The notes under the pieces are model-generated. The model was not told where the DNA came from and made no database searches. It worked only from the letters and a program-made list of their open reading frames with translations. The translations under genes were made by a program, and so were the position numbers. Shown in pieces: positions 33,766 through 42,956 of a stretch of DNA of 64,000 nucleotides. The stretch spans positions 141,778 to 205,777 of the forward strand of contig NZ_NESU01000002.1 in NCBI RefSeq assembly GCF_002287135.1. Reading direction: 5' to 3'. The first letter of the stretch is position 1. The number at the start of each line of letters is the position of its first letter. The stretch is from Helicobacter sp. TUL (GTDB lineage Bacteria > Campylobacterota > Campylobacteria > Campylobacterales > Helicobacteraceae).

Positions 33766-35070
33766 TTATTTGTGCAAGATAACAACGCTTAATTGTTTGT
33801 TGTCAAAATATTTTCTTGCCACACTAGCAAGTTGTTCTATGCTTAGATTCTCAATAGCCTCTTCATACGCAAATAATGGGCTTAAATCCCCTCTAGCTAG
33901 ATAATCTCCAAACACATATGCACTCGAAGAAGCATCTTCAAATCCATAAATAAAACTTGCTCTAGTATTAATTTTTAGCTTTTCAAGCTCTTGAGGGCTT
34001 ATTTTTCCCTTTTTGATACGATCTAAAATCGCATAAATTTCTTTTTCAATCGCCTGTGCTTTGACATTTGGGAGGGCTTGTGCCATAATGAAAAAGATTC
34101 CATCATCTTTAAGTTCCATATTATAAGCTGAAATACTAGAAGCAAGATGTTTTTTGTCAATAATCTCGCTCTCAAACAAGCTAGATTTACCGCCACTAAG
34201 AATCTTGCTAATGGCGCTTAGCGCGACTTGATCTTTGTGTGCAAAGTTTGGTATTTTATAGCCCATAGCCAAATATTCTATTTCGGTATCTTTTGTGATT
34301 ATTACGCGTTTTTGTTCTGTTTGTGTTGGTTCTTTTACTTGCACTTGTGGGATAGAATCTGTTTTGTTAGCAATCTTGCCAAAATACTTTTGTGCCGAGT
34401 CAAAGACTATTTGTGGATCTATATCCCCTGCTACAAGCACGATTGCATTTTGTGGTTGGTAATACAAAGAATGAAATGCTTTAATATCCTCTAATTTCCA
34501 GCCTTTTATATCATCGCTAAAACCAATAGGCGTCCAATGATATGGGTGTTTTGTGAATGCGGTATTAAAAAATGTAAAATACAAAAGCCCCATAGGATTA
34601 TTATCTGTGCGCCATAAGCGCTCTTGCATTACCACATCGCGTTCAGGTTGAAACTCTGAATCTGTAAGACTTAGATTCTCCATAACTTCGGCAAAAAGTT
34701 CTAAGCTCTTATCAAGATTTGTGTTTGTGGTTTTGATATAGTATTTGGTGTAATCAAAGCTTGTAAAAGCATTATCCACGCCACCAAACTTTTTTACAAT
34801 CTCATCGAATTCACCGGCTTTAAGGTTTTTTGTTGATTTGAAATTTAAATGCTCGAGCATATGAGCTATACCACTTTTGCCCATAACCTCATTGCGACTA
34901 CCGACTTTATAAATCACATCAATCTCTACCACACTACTTTGATTTGCCAATGGCACGACTACAACTTGCAATCCATTATCTAGTGTTTGTTCATAATGCT
35001 TTGGTATAGCTCCGGCATAGCTTATCGCACTCATTAAACCTCCTAATAGCAAAATTTTTAGACTTTTCAT
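33766..35070 (-). CDS. Secreted M16 zinc protease (HP1012-like)
   Basis: This 434-residue M16 (insulinase) peptidase has a signal peptide (SLKILLLGGLMSAISYAGA, cut near 20) and the inverted zinc motif HMLEHLNF (HxxEH) around residue 70, with the distal Glu expected about 75 residues later. It acts in the periplasm on unknown peptides. H. pylori HP1012 carries the misleading name PqqE. Its start overlaps the pyrD stop by one base. Confidence 0.9.
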   Translation of the reverse strand: MKSLKILLLGGLMSAISYAGAIPKHYEQTLDNGLQVVVVPLANQSSVVEIDVIYKVGSRNEVMGKSGIAHMLEHLNFKSTKNLKAGEFDEIVKKFGGVDNAFTSFDYTKYYIKTTNTNLDKSLELFAEVMENLSLTDSEFQPERDVVMQERLWRTDNNPMGLLYFTFFNTAFTKHPYHWTPIGFSDDIKGWKLEDIKAFHSLYYQPQNAIVLVAGDIDPQIVFDSAQKYFGKIANKTDSIPQVQVKEPTQTEQKRVIITKDTEIEYLAMGYKIPNFAHKDQVALSAISKILSGGKSSLFESEIIDKKHLASSISAYNMELKDDGIFFIMAQALPNVKAQAIEKEIYAILDRIKKGKISPQELEKLKINTRASFIYGFEDASSSAYVFGDYLARGDLSPLFAYEEAIENLSIEQLASVARKYFDNKQLSVVILHK

Positions 35071-36248
35071 TATGTATCTGCCTCGTTAGCTTTGGTGCGT
35101 TTTGTTGTGATTTTTGGTCTTTTGGTTTTTGGGGATTGGGTTGCTTGAGATTCACTAGCTTGGGCTACTTTTACTTCATCATTGTGTTTTGATTTTTTAG
35201 TGTGGTTAGTACCTATGGCTTCAGAAATATGGTGGAATCCATCAGCCTCAAGATTTTCTATAATTCCTTCGTTGATGCGTTTAGGAAGTGAAGGACCTTG
35301 ATAAATAAGCCCTGTATAAATTTGCACAAGTGAAGCCCCCATTTTGATCCGCTCATATGCTTCATTGGCGTTGTCAATGCCACCAGCAGAGATAAGGAGT
35401 GTTTTGCCAAAAAATTCTTTTGCGATACTCGCAAAGACTTCTCTTGAACGCTGCTTAAGAGCCTCACCGCTAATCCCTCCTTGATCCTTTGCGCCTTGCA
35501 ATAAACTATAGTCAATACTCGTATTTGTGGCAATGATACCGCTACAGCCATGCTTTATGGCAGATTCTATAACCTCTAGCATATCGTCGGTATGCATATC
35601 AGGTGAAATCTTTAAAAATACAGGTTTTTGCGTGTGTTGGCGCGCCATTTTAAACAACGAAGCAACAAAACTTTTGTTTTGTAAATCGCGAAGCTGTGGG
35701 GTATTTGGGCTAGAAACATTAAACACAAAATAATCCGCTAGATTCACTAACTCTTTTAACGTATTCTCATAATTTTGCAAAGAATCGCTTTGTGCAATAA
35801 TTTTATTTTTTCCAATATTTACACCAATGGGGATAGAAAAAGGATAGCATTGTTGGAGGCGTTTGGCAATCTTGCTGACACCAGCATTATTAAAGCCCAT
35901 CATATTTTGCAGGCTATGTGCTTGTGGAAATCGGAATAATCTTGGTTTTGGGTTGCCACTTTGTGGGGCTTGTGTGATTGTGCCAACTTCAATAAATCCA
36001 AATCCCAATGTGCTAAGTCCTTTGAGCATTGTCGCATTTTTATCAAATCCAGCGCTAATGCCCACAGGGTTTGGAAAACATAGAGAATCTAAAGTATTTG
36101 TAAGTCTTTTGTCATAGTGCACAAATTGCCATGCCAAAAAATCCTGCACCAAAGGTAGCGGTGCAATTTTTCGCAAAAATAATTCAGCAAGATTATGAGC
36201 TTTTTCTGCGTCTAGCTTAAAGAGCAATTGCTTAAAGTTTTGATACAT
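35070..36248 (-). CDS. pyrD: Dihydroorotate dehydrogenase (quinone, class 2) with basic C-terminal tail
   Basis: About 392 residues. This FMN enzyme of pyrimidine synthesis passes electrons to membrane quinones. It has PVGISAGFDKNA, GFIEVGTITQAPQSGNP, GVNIGKNK, and VSSPNTPQLRDLQ with the catalytic Ser. The N-terminal helical extension marks class 2. After the last conserved helix (about 345) comes a roughly 45-residue tail rich in Lys, Ser, Thr and Gln that class 2 enzymes normally lack. I use the ATG at 36248 (AAGGGG upstream) rather than 36272. Confidence 0.95.
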   Translation of the reverse strand: MYQNFKQLLFKLDAEKAHNLAELFLRKIAPLPLVQDFLAWQFVHYDKRLTNTLDSLCFPNPVGISAGFDKNATMLKGLSTLGFGFIEVGTITQAPQSGNPKPRLFRFPQAHSLQNMMGFNNAGVSKIAKRLQQCYPFSIPIGVNIGKNKIIAQSDSLQNYENTLKELVNLADYFVFNVSSPNTPQLRDLQNKSFVASLFKMARQHTQKPVFLKISPDMHTDDMLEVIESAIKHGCSGIIATNTSIDYSLLQGAKDQGGISGEALKQRSREVFASIAKEFFGKTLLISAGGIDNANEAYERIKMGASLVQIYTGLIYQGPSLPKRINEGIIENLEADGFHHISEAIGTNHTKKSKHNDEVKVAQASESQATQSPKTKRPKITTKRTKANEADT

Positions 36249-36294
36249 TTTTACCCCTTTGTGATGATACAAACTTGCATTTTATAAAAATTCC

Positions 36295-36918
36295 CTAAAT
36301 AATATCTTTAACATTCTTGGTATTATATGCGTTTTGTATGGCTTGTAGCGTTGGATTGGCGATAAAAAAATCTAGTGCTTTTATGCCATAAGCACATAGA
36401 GAATCTAGGGTTTCTTGTTCTGTATGTGTGAAATCACCAAGCACATAATCAATAACACATTGTTCTTTTGGCTTGGATTGGCTAAGAGTTGGCTTACCAA
36501 TCCCACAACGCATACGCATATACGCATTACCACAAAGAGAATCTATAGATTTCAATCCATTATGCCCGCCACTTGATCCACCTTGCTTAAATCGCACAGC
36601 CCCAAGGCAAAGATCCATATCATCATGTATGACAAGCATTTGTGTGATCGTATGATATTTGCAAAACGAAGCGACACTCTCGCCGGAGAGATTCATAAAT
36701 GTTTGTGGTTTGAGACAGAAGATAGAGGCGTGTGGGGTGCTAAGACGCGCACAAAAAGCTTGGGATTTTTTATCACAATCCCAAGTGAGATGATGGTGCT
36801 TTGCAAACACATCAAGCATAATAAAACCAATGTTATGCCGTGTGTGTGCATATTTTTCGCCGGGATTTCCAAGCCCAACGATCAGTAAGCACTCTTTAGA
36901 CTGCATTGCTGCATACAA
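36295..36918 (-). CDS. pth: Peptidyl-tRNA hydrolase
   Basis: This 207-residue protein recycles peptidyl-tRNA. It carries LIVGLGNPGEKYAHTRHNIG with the catalytic His, FMNLSGESVASF, and the HDDMDLCLG segment with the catalytic Asp, then GGSSGGHNGLKSID. The start may be 36918 or the ATG at 36906; neither has a good SD. It follows rplY by two bases, as HP1497 follows HP1496 in H. pylori. Confidence 0.95.
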   Translation of the reverse strand: MYAAMQSKECLLIVGLGNPGEKYAHTRHNIGFIMLDVFAKHHHLTWDCDKKSQAFCARLSTPHASIFCLKPQTFMNLSGESVASFCKYHTITQMLVIHDDMDLCLGAVRFKQGGSSGGHNGLKSIDSLCGNAYMRMRCGIGKPTLSQSKPKEQCVIDYVLGDFTHTEQETLDSLCAYGIKALDFFIANPTLQAIQNAYNTKNVKDII

Positions 36919-36920
36919 AA

Positions 36921-37457
36921 TTATTTTGCTTTGATAACACCAACTACAGCAACATCTTGATTATTGAGAACTCTAACACCACTAATTTCTGGTAAATCGC
37001 GCACAAGGATAGAATCTCCTACATCCAAGTCGGTTACATCAAGCTCATAAGCATTTGGCAAATTCTCTGGAGTGCATTGCACGCTGATACGCTTTGTAGA
37101 GATAAAAAGCACACCTTTGTTTTTTAGCCCTTTTGCGTTGCCTTTTGGTTTGACTGGAACTTTAAATTTACTCGCTACACCTTTTTGAGCCAATAACAAA
37201 TCCACGTGCTTGAGGATATCTGTAACAGGATCTTTTTGATATTCTTGGACAACGACATTATAACTTTTCCCACCGACTTTCACTTCAAAAATCAAGTTTG
37301 TCTTACTCTTAATTTCTTTTATGAAATCATTGAGTTTAAACGCACAATGGATATTTTCTTGTCCTTTTCCATAGATATTGGCAATTAGATAACCATCGTT
37401 TCGCAAAGCCTTTGCTGCTGCTTTAGAAATACTCTCTCTAATGATACCTTCTAACAT
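36921..37457 (-). CDS. rplY: 50S ribosomal protein L25/Ctc
   Basis: This 178-residue CTC-type L25 binds 5S rRNA. The N-terminal L25 domain (about 1-90) contains [21 protein letters not shown], and the C-terminal TL5-like domain follows ([18 protein letters not shown]). I prefer the ATG at 37457, with AAGGA six bases upstream, over the TTG two codons earlier. A TGCTATAAT promoter lies 35 bases upstream, so rplY-pth form the start of an operon. Confidence 0.93.
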   Translation of the reverse strand: MLEGIIRESISKAAAKALRNDGYLIANIYGKGQENIHCAFKLNDFIKEIKSKTNLIFEVKVGGKSYNVVVQEYQKDPVTDILKHVDLLLAQKGVASKFKVPVKPKGNAKGLKNKGVLFISTKRISVQCTPENLPNAYELDVTDLDVGDSILVRDLPEISGVRVLNNQDVAVVGVIKAK

Positions 37458-37491
37458 TTGCAATCCTTTTGTAAAAACTTAAAAAGGCGAG

Positions 37492-37500
37492 ATTATAGCA
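37492..37500 (-). promoter_or_regulatory. Extended -10 promoter of rplY
   Basis: TGCTATAAT on the minus strand, an extended -10 with a perfect TATAAT, is followed by a short leader into rplY. Confidence 0.6.
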
Positions 37501-37654
37501 AAAAATCCACAAAATATATCTAAAATTTTTGAGATGCAAAACTAAAACAAACATATATACAAAAAGTTAAAAAACTACATGAGAGTTAATGCTTCTTAAG
37601 ATTTTTGCAAAGATAAGCCTTTTTGCAATGAATAGATTAAGGTTGTCATTTCTA

Positions 37655-37954
37655 TATGTGATCCCCTAAAATCGGGTCTTATGCTCAAACTGATTTTAAG
37701 AAGCTTTATAAGCCCATAAGGTTTTAATCCCCTCGAATCGGGTCTTATGCTCAAACAAATGGAAAGCTAAGGCGTGAAATTCCATAGTTTTAATCCCCTC
37801 GAATCGGGTCTTATGCTCAAACTTATTTCCAAAAAGTGTATTAAGCGATGGGGTTTTAATCCCCTCGAATCGGGTCTTATGCTCAAACAACATTAAGCTC
37901 TATATGCGGATACGCAAAGTTTTAATCCCCTCGAATCGGGTCTTATGCTCAAAC
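37655..37954. CRISPR. Small CRISPR array: 5 repeats, 4 spacers, no cas genes in window
   Basis: Four exact 36-base repeats lie at 37721-37756, 37787-37822, 37853-37888 and 37919-37954 (starting GTTTTAATCCCC and ending TATGCTCAAAC on the plus strand). A degenerate fifth copy is at 37655-37690: its first six bases are scrambled and two internal bases are changed. All four spacers are exactly 30 bases and unrelated to each other. Repeat length 36, spacer length 30 and a GTTTTA start fit type II, but no Cas9, Cas1 or Cas2 gene is present within 64 kb. The degenerate copy marks the old end at left, so the leader should be at right. I could not find a tracrRNA anti-repeat. Open frames across the array are artefacts. 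Confidence 0.95.
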
Positions 37955-38046
37955 AGGGTCAAAAATGAGAATCGACACCCAAAATCCCACATATTGCGAC
38001 AATCAAGCTATTTCAAAGAACATCTAAAGTTTGTAATAAAACAAGC

Positions 38047-38055
38047 ATTATAGCA
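38047..38055 (-). promoter_or_regulatory. Promoter facing the CRISPR array from the leader side
   Basis: TGCTATAAT on the minus strand lies 92 bases to the right of the last repeat and points into the array. The 156 bases between the array and the P-type ATPase gene are AT-rich and hold no ORF of note, as expected for a leader. It would transcribe the strand whose repeat ends GATTAAAAC. Confidence 0.45.
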
Positions 38056-38110
38056 AAAATATACAAAATAATATGGCAAATTATATTTTTGCAAACTCTA
38101 CTATCTGTAT

Positions 38111-40186
38111 TTATATACGCATACATCGCATAGCGTTTGCCAAAGCCAAAAGTGCTACGCCCACATCACCAAAAATCGCTTCCCAAATGGTCGCAAACCC
38201 ACATAATCCCAAAACAATAAACACAGCCTTTATCCCAAGTGCGAGGGCGATATTTTGGTAGATGATGATTTTTGTTTTTTTGGCAATTTGTATGCTTTGG
38301 AGGAGGGTTTTTAGGGAATTGTTTGTGATGATGACATCAGCATTTTGAATACTTATATCACTACCACTACCCATTGCTATACCCACATCTGCTAGGGCAA
38401 GTGTTGGAGCATCGTTTATGCCATCGCCCACAAAGGCTACTTTGCCACTATTGTTGGCTTTTAACTCACGCATAATCTGTGCTTTATCTTGTGGCAAGAG
38501 AGAATGCCTGTAGTTGCACCCAAGTTTTTGTGCTACTTGTTTGCAAGGATATTCTCCATCACCACTAAGCATTATAGAATCTATATGGAGTTTGTGTAGT
38601 GTATTGATAACTTGTGGGGCTTCATCTTTTAGCACATCGGCAATGAGTATGTAGCCCAAATATTGTTTATCACGCACGATATGCACGACACTTCCTTGCA
38701 CATGACAAGTATTATGAGCTATATCAAAGGTATGGAGAATCTTGTCATTTCCAGCAAGAATCTCGTGATTATCACAAACCGCACGCACACCCAAGCCCGA
38801 TAATTCCTCATATTCGCTGATATGATGTGTATGCCCAAGCTTGTGATACGCGTCTTTTATGGATTGAGCTATAGGGTGATTAGAGAGATTATGTGCGCAA
38901 AGTGCGGTAGCTAGGACTTCATCTTTGCTAAACCCTGTATTTGGGATTATATCAAGCACTTCAAACACGCCTTTTGTCAAAGTCCCTGTTTTGTCAAATG
39001 CTATGATAGAGAGCTTGCTTAGGGCTTCTAAGTAGTTTGATCCTTTGATTAACGCACCTCTTTTGCTTGCTGCAGCCAAACCTCCAAAATACCCAATAGG
39101 CACGGATATGACAAGCGCACAAGGACAGCTTACCATAAGCACGACTAAAGCACGATAGATCCATTCTTCAAAACTTGCGCCAAAAAATATAGGTGGAATA
39201 AGGGCTAAGGCTAGAGCTAGAGCAAATACGATAGGTGTGTAATAGCGCGCAAAAGTGGTGATGAAATTTTCAGTAGGAGATTTTTGTGTTGTAGCAGAGG
39301 CTATTAAATCCGCAATTTTAGCGATTTGGCTTGTGGCAAATGGACGCAAGACTTGAAGTGTTATGGCTTGATTTAATGCAATAGCACCACTTAGAATCTC
39401 ATCACCTTGTTTAGATTCTATAGGTAGGGATTCACCACTGATAGCGGCGGTGTTAAAACTTGCACTTTCTTGCATGAGCACACAATCACACGAGAGCATT
39501 TCCCCAGCGTATAAGATAATGTGATCACCTATGGCAAGATCTTTGGGATCAATATCTTGTGTTTGGTGTGTTGTTGTATCGATAATATGTGCTTTTGGTG
39601 GGATAAGGTTTGCGCTTTCATTGATGGCTTGTTTAGATTTTTTGACGCTCACTTCTTGGAGATATTCTCCTGTGGCAAAGAAAAGCATAATACTTACCGC
39701 CTCTTCCCACGCCCCTAGACAAAATGCTGCTATGGAGGCGGTGAGCATTAAGACATTTTCATCAAAAAATTCTTTGTGTTTAAAGCTTTGTATTGCACCT
39801 TTGATGACATTGCGTCCGCTTACAAGATAGATAAGAATCCAAAGTAGCTTTATAGAAAATATCCAAAAATCGGAGGTTTTTTGCTCCAAAGATGTGAGCC
39901 AATGCATACAACCTAACGAAGCAAGAAAGAGCGCAATAAGTCCTAACAATATAAATAATTGGGGCGTGAAAATATAGCTTTTTTGGGGTTTTTTTGTAAT
40001 TTTTACTTTTGGCTCAAGAGATGAGATTGCTTGTTTTATGGATTCTATATCATCGCAATCAATAGTAAGTGTGTTGGTGGCAAAAGAGATTTGCACAAAT
40101 CTCACGCCTTTGATATTACGAAGTTTGCGCTCCAATGTATCGGCACAAGATGGGCATTCAAGGTTTGTTATGTGAAATGTTTGCAT
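38111..40186 (-). CDS. cadA: Heavy-metal P1B-type ATPase (CadA/ZntA-like)
   Basis: About 691 residues. It has an N-terminal heavy-metal domain with CPSC (NLECPSCADTLE), eight predicted transmembrane helices, the ion-path motif SCPCALVISVP (CPC), the phosphorylated Asp in AFDKTGTLTKG, the HP locus SNHPIAQSI, and GDGINDAPTLALADVGIAMG. CPC with this arrangement fits Zn/Cd/Co export; H. pylori CadA (HP0791) is the likely counterpart. Copper specificity is less likely but not excluded. I chose the ATG at 40186 with GGAGA upstream, which drops about 11 residues of the longest frame. Confidence 0.9.
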   Translation of the reverse strand: MQTFHITNLECPSCADTLERKLRNIKGVRFVQISFATNTLTIDCDDIESIKQAISSLEPKVKITKKPQKSYIFTPQLFILLGLIALFLASLGCMHWLTSLEQKTSDFWIFSIKLLWILIYLVSGRNVIKGAIQSFKHKEFFDENVLMLTASIAAFCLGAWEEAVSIMLFFATGEYLQEVSVKKSKQAINESANLIPPKAHIIDTTTHQTQDIDPKDLAIGDHIILYAGEMLSCDCVLMQESASFNTAAISGESLPIESKQGDEILSGAIALNQAITLQVLRPFATSQIAKIADLIASATTQKSPTENFITTFARYYTPIVFALALALALIPPIFFGASFEEWIYRALVVLMVSCPCALVISVPIGYFGGLAAASKRGALIKGSNYLEALSKLSIIAFDKTGTLTKGVFEVLDIIPNTGFSKDEVLATALCAHNLSNHPIAQSIKDAYHKLGHTHHISEYEELSGLGVRAVCDNHEILAGNDKILHTFDIAHNTCHVQGSVVHIVRDKQYLGYILIADVLKDEAPQVINTLHKLHIDSIMLSGDGEYPCKQVAQKLGCNYRHSLLPQDKAQIMRELKANNSGKVAFVGDGINDAPTLALADVGIAMGSGSDISIQNADVIITNNSLKTLLQSIQIAKKTKIIIYQNIALALGIKAVFIVLGLCGFATIWEAIFGDVGVALLALANAMRCMRI

Positions 40187-40329
40187 ACAAGCTCTCCAAA
40201 AATTCATAGCGGTAATCATAATGTATATTTTGCAATGTCGCGTTAATGTGTTATCAAAATATATATAATTATGAGAAAATATATATGTGTGAATCTGCTA
40301 TAATCACGCAATTTTTTGCAAGGATACTG

Positions 40330-41442
40330 ATGTCTATATACCCTGTGCCAGATTGGCTTCCTGATTTTCATACGCGTATCGCGCAATGGTATGCCAAATG
40401 CGGTAGAGTGGAGTTGCCTTGGCGCAATCTTAGGCGTGATGGCTCACAGAGTTATGAAGTGTATATTAGTGAAATTATGTTGCAGCAAACACAAGTCTCC
40501 CGCGTATTAGAGGCATTTTATTTTCCATTTTTGCATACATTTCCTAGCTTGTCTGCCTTGGCAGATTCTCACGAACAAGATGTTTTGCGACTTTGGCAGG
40601 GGCTAGGGTATTATACACGAGCTCGTAATTTGCGAAAGTGTGCGCAAATTTGTGTAAAAAACCATAATGGGGCGTTGCCAAAAGGTGTGGAGAATCTCAA
40701 AAAGTTGCCCGGTATTGGTGCTTATAGCGCTGGAGCGATAAGTTGCTTTGGCTTTGGAGAGAGTGTGGGTTTTGTTGATGCAAATATTAAGCGTGTCTTT
40801 TCTCGCCTTTTTGCGTTGCAAAATCCAACATCACACGAATTACAAACTCTTGCCACAATATTATTAGATACACAAGATAGCTTTACATATAATCAAGCAT
40901 TGCTTGATATTGGGGCTCTTGTGTGTAAAAGTAAGCCTTTGTGCATAGTATGTCCTATTAGGGAATTTTGTAAGGGTAGCAACGCCCCACATTTGTATCC
41001 ACAAAAAACACTAAAGACGCGTGAATCTCTAAGATTGGAGTTATATATCATTACATATTATGAGAATCAAACATTGTATGTTGCATTAGATTCTCCACAT
41101 TCTCGCAGAGATTCTACATTGTATGCTGGGTTGTATAATGTGCCTATGCGTGCTGGAAATCTTTCTAATATTTCTCCTGCTGGTATTTCTAAGAGCTTTG
41201 CCACATCTTTTAAGCACATAGGGAGTTTTAAACACGCTTATACAAAATACGCTATCAATGCTTTGGTATTTTATGCCCATTGTCAGGATAAACAACAGGC
41301 ACAAGCGCTTATAGATTCTTGTGTGATTTGTAGTGTAGATTCACAATCACGATGTGATATTGCTTTTGTGGCGCTAGATATGCTCTCTAGTATTCCACTC
41401 TCAAACCTAAGTCACAAAGCCCTAAAATGTATCCCAATGTGA
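40330..41442 (+). CDS. mutY: A/G-specific adenine glycosylase
   Basis: About 370 residues. It removes adenine mispaired with 8-oxoguanine. Visible are VELPWRNL, EIMLQQTQVSRV, the helix-hairpin-helix LPGIGAYSAGAI, the catalytic Asp in VDANIKRVFSR, and a C-terminal iron-sulfur cluster region CKSKPLCIVCPIREFC (C-x5-C-x2-C-x5-C; x6 is more usual for the first gap). A degenerate NUDIX-like C-terminal domain follows. The ATG at 40330 has AAGGA; an earlier in-frame ATG at 40246 would add 28 atypical residues. Confidence 0.93.
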   Translation: MSIYPVPDWLPDFHTRIAQWYAKCGRVELPWRNLRRDGSQSYEVYISEIMLQQTQVSRVLEAFYFPFLHTFPSLSALADSHEQDVLRLWQGLGYYTRARNLRKCAQICVKNHNGALPKGVENLKKLPGIGAYSAGAISCFGFGESVGFVDANIKRVFSRLFALQNPTSHELQTLATILLDTQDSFTYNQALLDIGALVCKSKPLCIVCPIREFCKGSNAPHLYPQKTLKTRESLRLELYIITYYENQTLYVALDSPHSRRDSTLYAGLYNVPMRAGNLSNISPAGISKSFATSFKHIGSFKHAYTKYAINALVFYAHCQDKQQAQALIDSCVICSVDSQSRCDIAFVALDMLSSIPLSNLSHKALKCIPM

Positions 41443-41526
41443 TATATATAAATTTAATGAATGAGATTTTGTGTTAAGATAGCGATTGGCAAATACTACG
41501 TAAAAATGATTTTGTAAAAAGGGATA

Positions 41527-42186
41527 ATGGTGCTTGATTGGGGTTTTATCTTACAACATACCTATATGTTTTATGATGCATTTTGGCTAACTTTAGAAAT
41601 TTCTAGCATTGGCATAATTTTGGCGATTATCATTGGCTTTTTGTGCGCACTTTGCTTGTCTTTTAAACCTATCTTTTTTCTCACTCGCCTTAGTGCGCTA
41701 TATGTCGAAGTGGCGCGCAATACACCATTGCTTATTCAGCTTTTTTTCTTATATTTTGGGCTTAGCAAAGTGGGATTACATATTAGTGCATTTTGGTGTG
41801 CGATTATTGGTGTAGCGTTTTTGGGCGGTGGTTATATGTGTGAATCGTTTCGTGCAGGATTGCAAAGTGTAGGCAAAGCACAAAAAGAATCTGCCCTTAG
41901 CATAGGATTATCGCGTTTTGATATTGTGCGTTATGTCATTTTTCCACAAGCACTAGGCGTGTGTATGCCATCTCTAGCGGCAAATGTGATTTTTCTTATC
42001 AAAGAAACTTCAGTGGTGGGGATTATCGCACTTGCAGATATTTTGTATGTGAGTAAGGATATTATTATGATGTATGCCAAAACTTATGAAGCACTTTTTA
42101 TGTTGCTGTGTGCGTATTTGGTGATACTTTTGCCCCTATCATTAGTGTTTAGTTTTATTGAACGCACGATTAAACAAAGGCTGTAG
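41527..42186 (+). CDS. glnP: Amino-acid ABC transporter permease 1 (GlnP-like)
   Basis: This 219-residue inner-membrane permease of the polar amino-acid (His/Glu/Gln) family has about five helices. The EAA loop reads ESALSIGLSRFDIVRYVIFPQA, contacting the ATPase, and VEVARNTPLLIQLFFLYF is the usual N-terminal signature. A second permease begins two bases after its stop, followed by an ATPase, as in HP1169-HP1171. No periplasmic binding protein gene is adjacent. Confidence 0.9.
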   Translation: MVLDWGFILQHTYMFYDAFWLTLEISSIGIILAIIIGFLCALCLSFKPIFFLTRLSALYVEVARNTPLLIQLFFLYFGLSKVGLHISAFWCAIIGVAFLGGGYMCESFRAGLQSVGKAQKESALSIGLSRFDIVRYVIFPQALGVCMPSLAANVIFLIKETSVVGIIALADILYVSKDIIMMYAKTYEALFMLLCAYLVILLPLSLVFSFIERTIKQRL

Positions 42187-42188
42187 CG

Positions 42189-42854
42189 ATGATAGATTCA
42201 CTTTTTAGCGCAAGCAATATATATCGCTTGGGCGAAGGATTAGGCATTACGCTTTTTGTTTCTTTTGTGTCCATTGGGCTTTCTATAGTATTTGGCTCAT
42301 TAATAGGGCTATGTATGCTTATGCGATCTGTGGTGGTGCGCGTGGTATGTCGGTTGTATTTGGAATTTGTGCGTATCGTGCCTATTTTGGCATTGCTGTA
42401 TGTATGTTATTTTGGATTGCCACAAGCTATGGATATACATATCAATAATATTTTTGTGGGGATTTTGGTATTTAGTCTTTGGGGAAGTGCAGAAATGGCG
42501 GATTTGGTGCGCGGCGCGTTTAGTTCTATTAGCAATCATCAGCGAGAATCGGCTTTGAGTTTGGGTCTAAATTGGACAAAGACACAGATTTTTGTCATTT
42601 TGCCACAAGCTACTACGCGTCTTATACCCGGAAGTATCAATCTTTTTACACGCATTATCAAAACCACCTCGCTTTTGTTGTTTATTGGAGTTGGTGATGT
42701 GTTTTTTGTCGCTAGACAGATTATTGAAGCAAACCATACAATCGTGAGTGCGCCATTTGTGATTTATGGCTTTTTGCTTGTATTGTATTTTGTCTTATGC
42801 TATCCACTTTCTTATCTTGCAAAACGCTTAGAATCTAAAGATTCTAGTATGTAG
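42189..42854 (+). CDS. glnP: Amino-acid ABC transporter permease 2 (GlnP-like)
   Basis: This 221-residue paralogue of the preceding permease has the same topology. It carries LEFVRIVPILALLYVCYFGL and the EAA loop ESALSLGLNWTKTQIFVILP, then LIPGSINLFTRIIKTTSLL. The pair would form a heterodimeric channel for glutamine or a similar polar amino acid. The spacing of two bases implies coupled translation. Confidence 0.9.
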   Translation: MIDSLFSASNIYRLGEGLGITLFVSFVSIGLSIVFGSLIGLCMLMRSVVVRVVCRLYLEFVRIVPILALLYVCYFGLPQAMDIHINNIFVGILVFSLWGSAEMADLVRGAFSSISNHQRESALSLGLNWTKTQIFVILPQATTRLIPGSINLFTRIIKTTSLLLFIGVGDVFFVARQIIEANHTIVSAPFVIYGFLLVLYFVLCYPLSYLAKRLESKDSSM

Positions 42855-42956
42855 AATCTTTAGATTCTAAGAAACAAGATAAGCTTGTGTGGTATCAAAG
42901 CAGAGTATTTGGGAGTTTATCCCAAATGCGCTAGATTTATTGATATAAGGAGTTTT

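Noticed and set aside
37464..37654. Possible tracrRNA beside the CRISPR array
   Set aside because: No stretch complementary to the repeat could be found on either side of the array by eye.
37696..37893. Open frame with a repeating FEHKTRFEGIKT peptide
   Set aside because: It is a translation of the CRISPR repeats and spacers; no start signal and no independent coding evidence.
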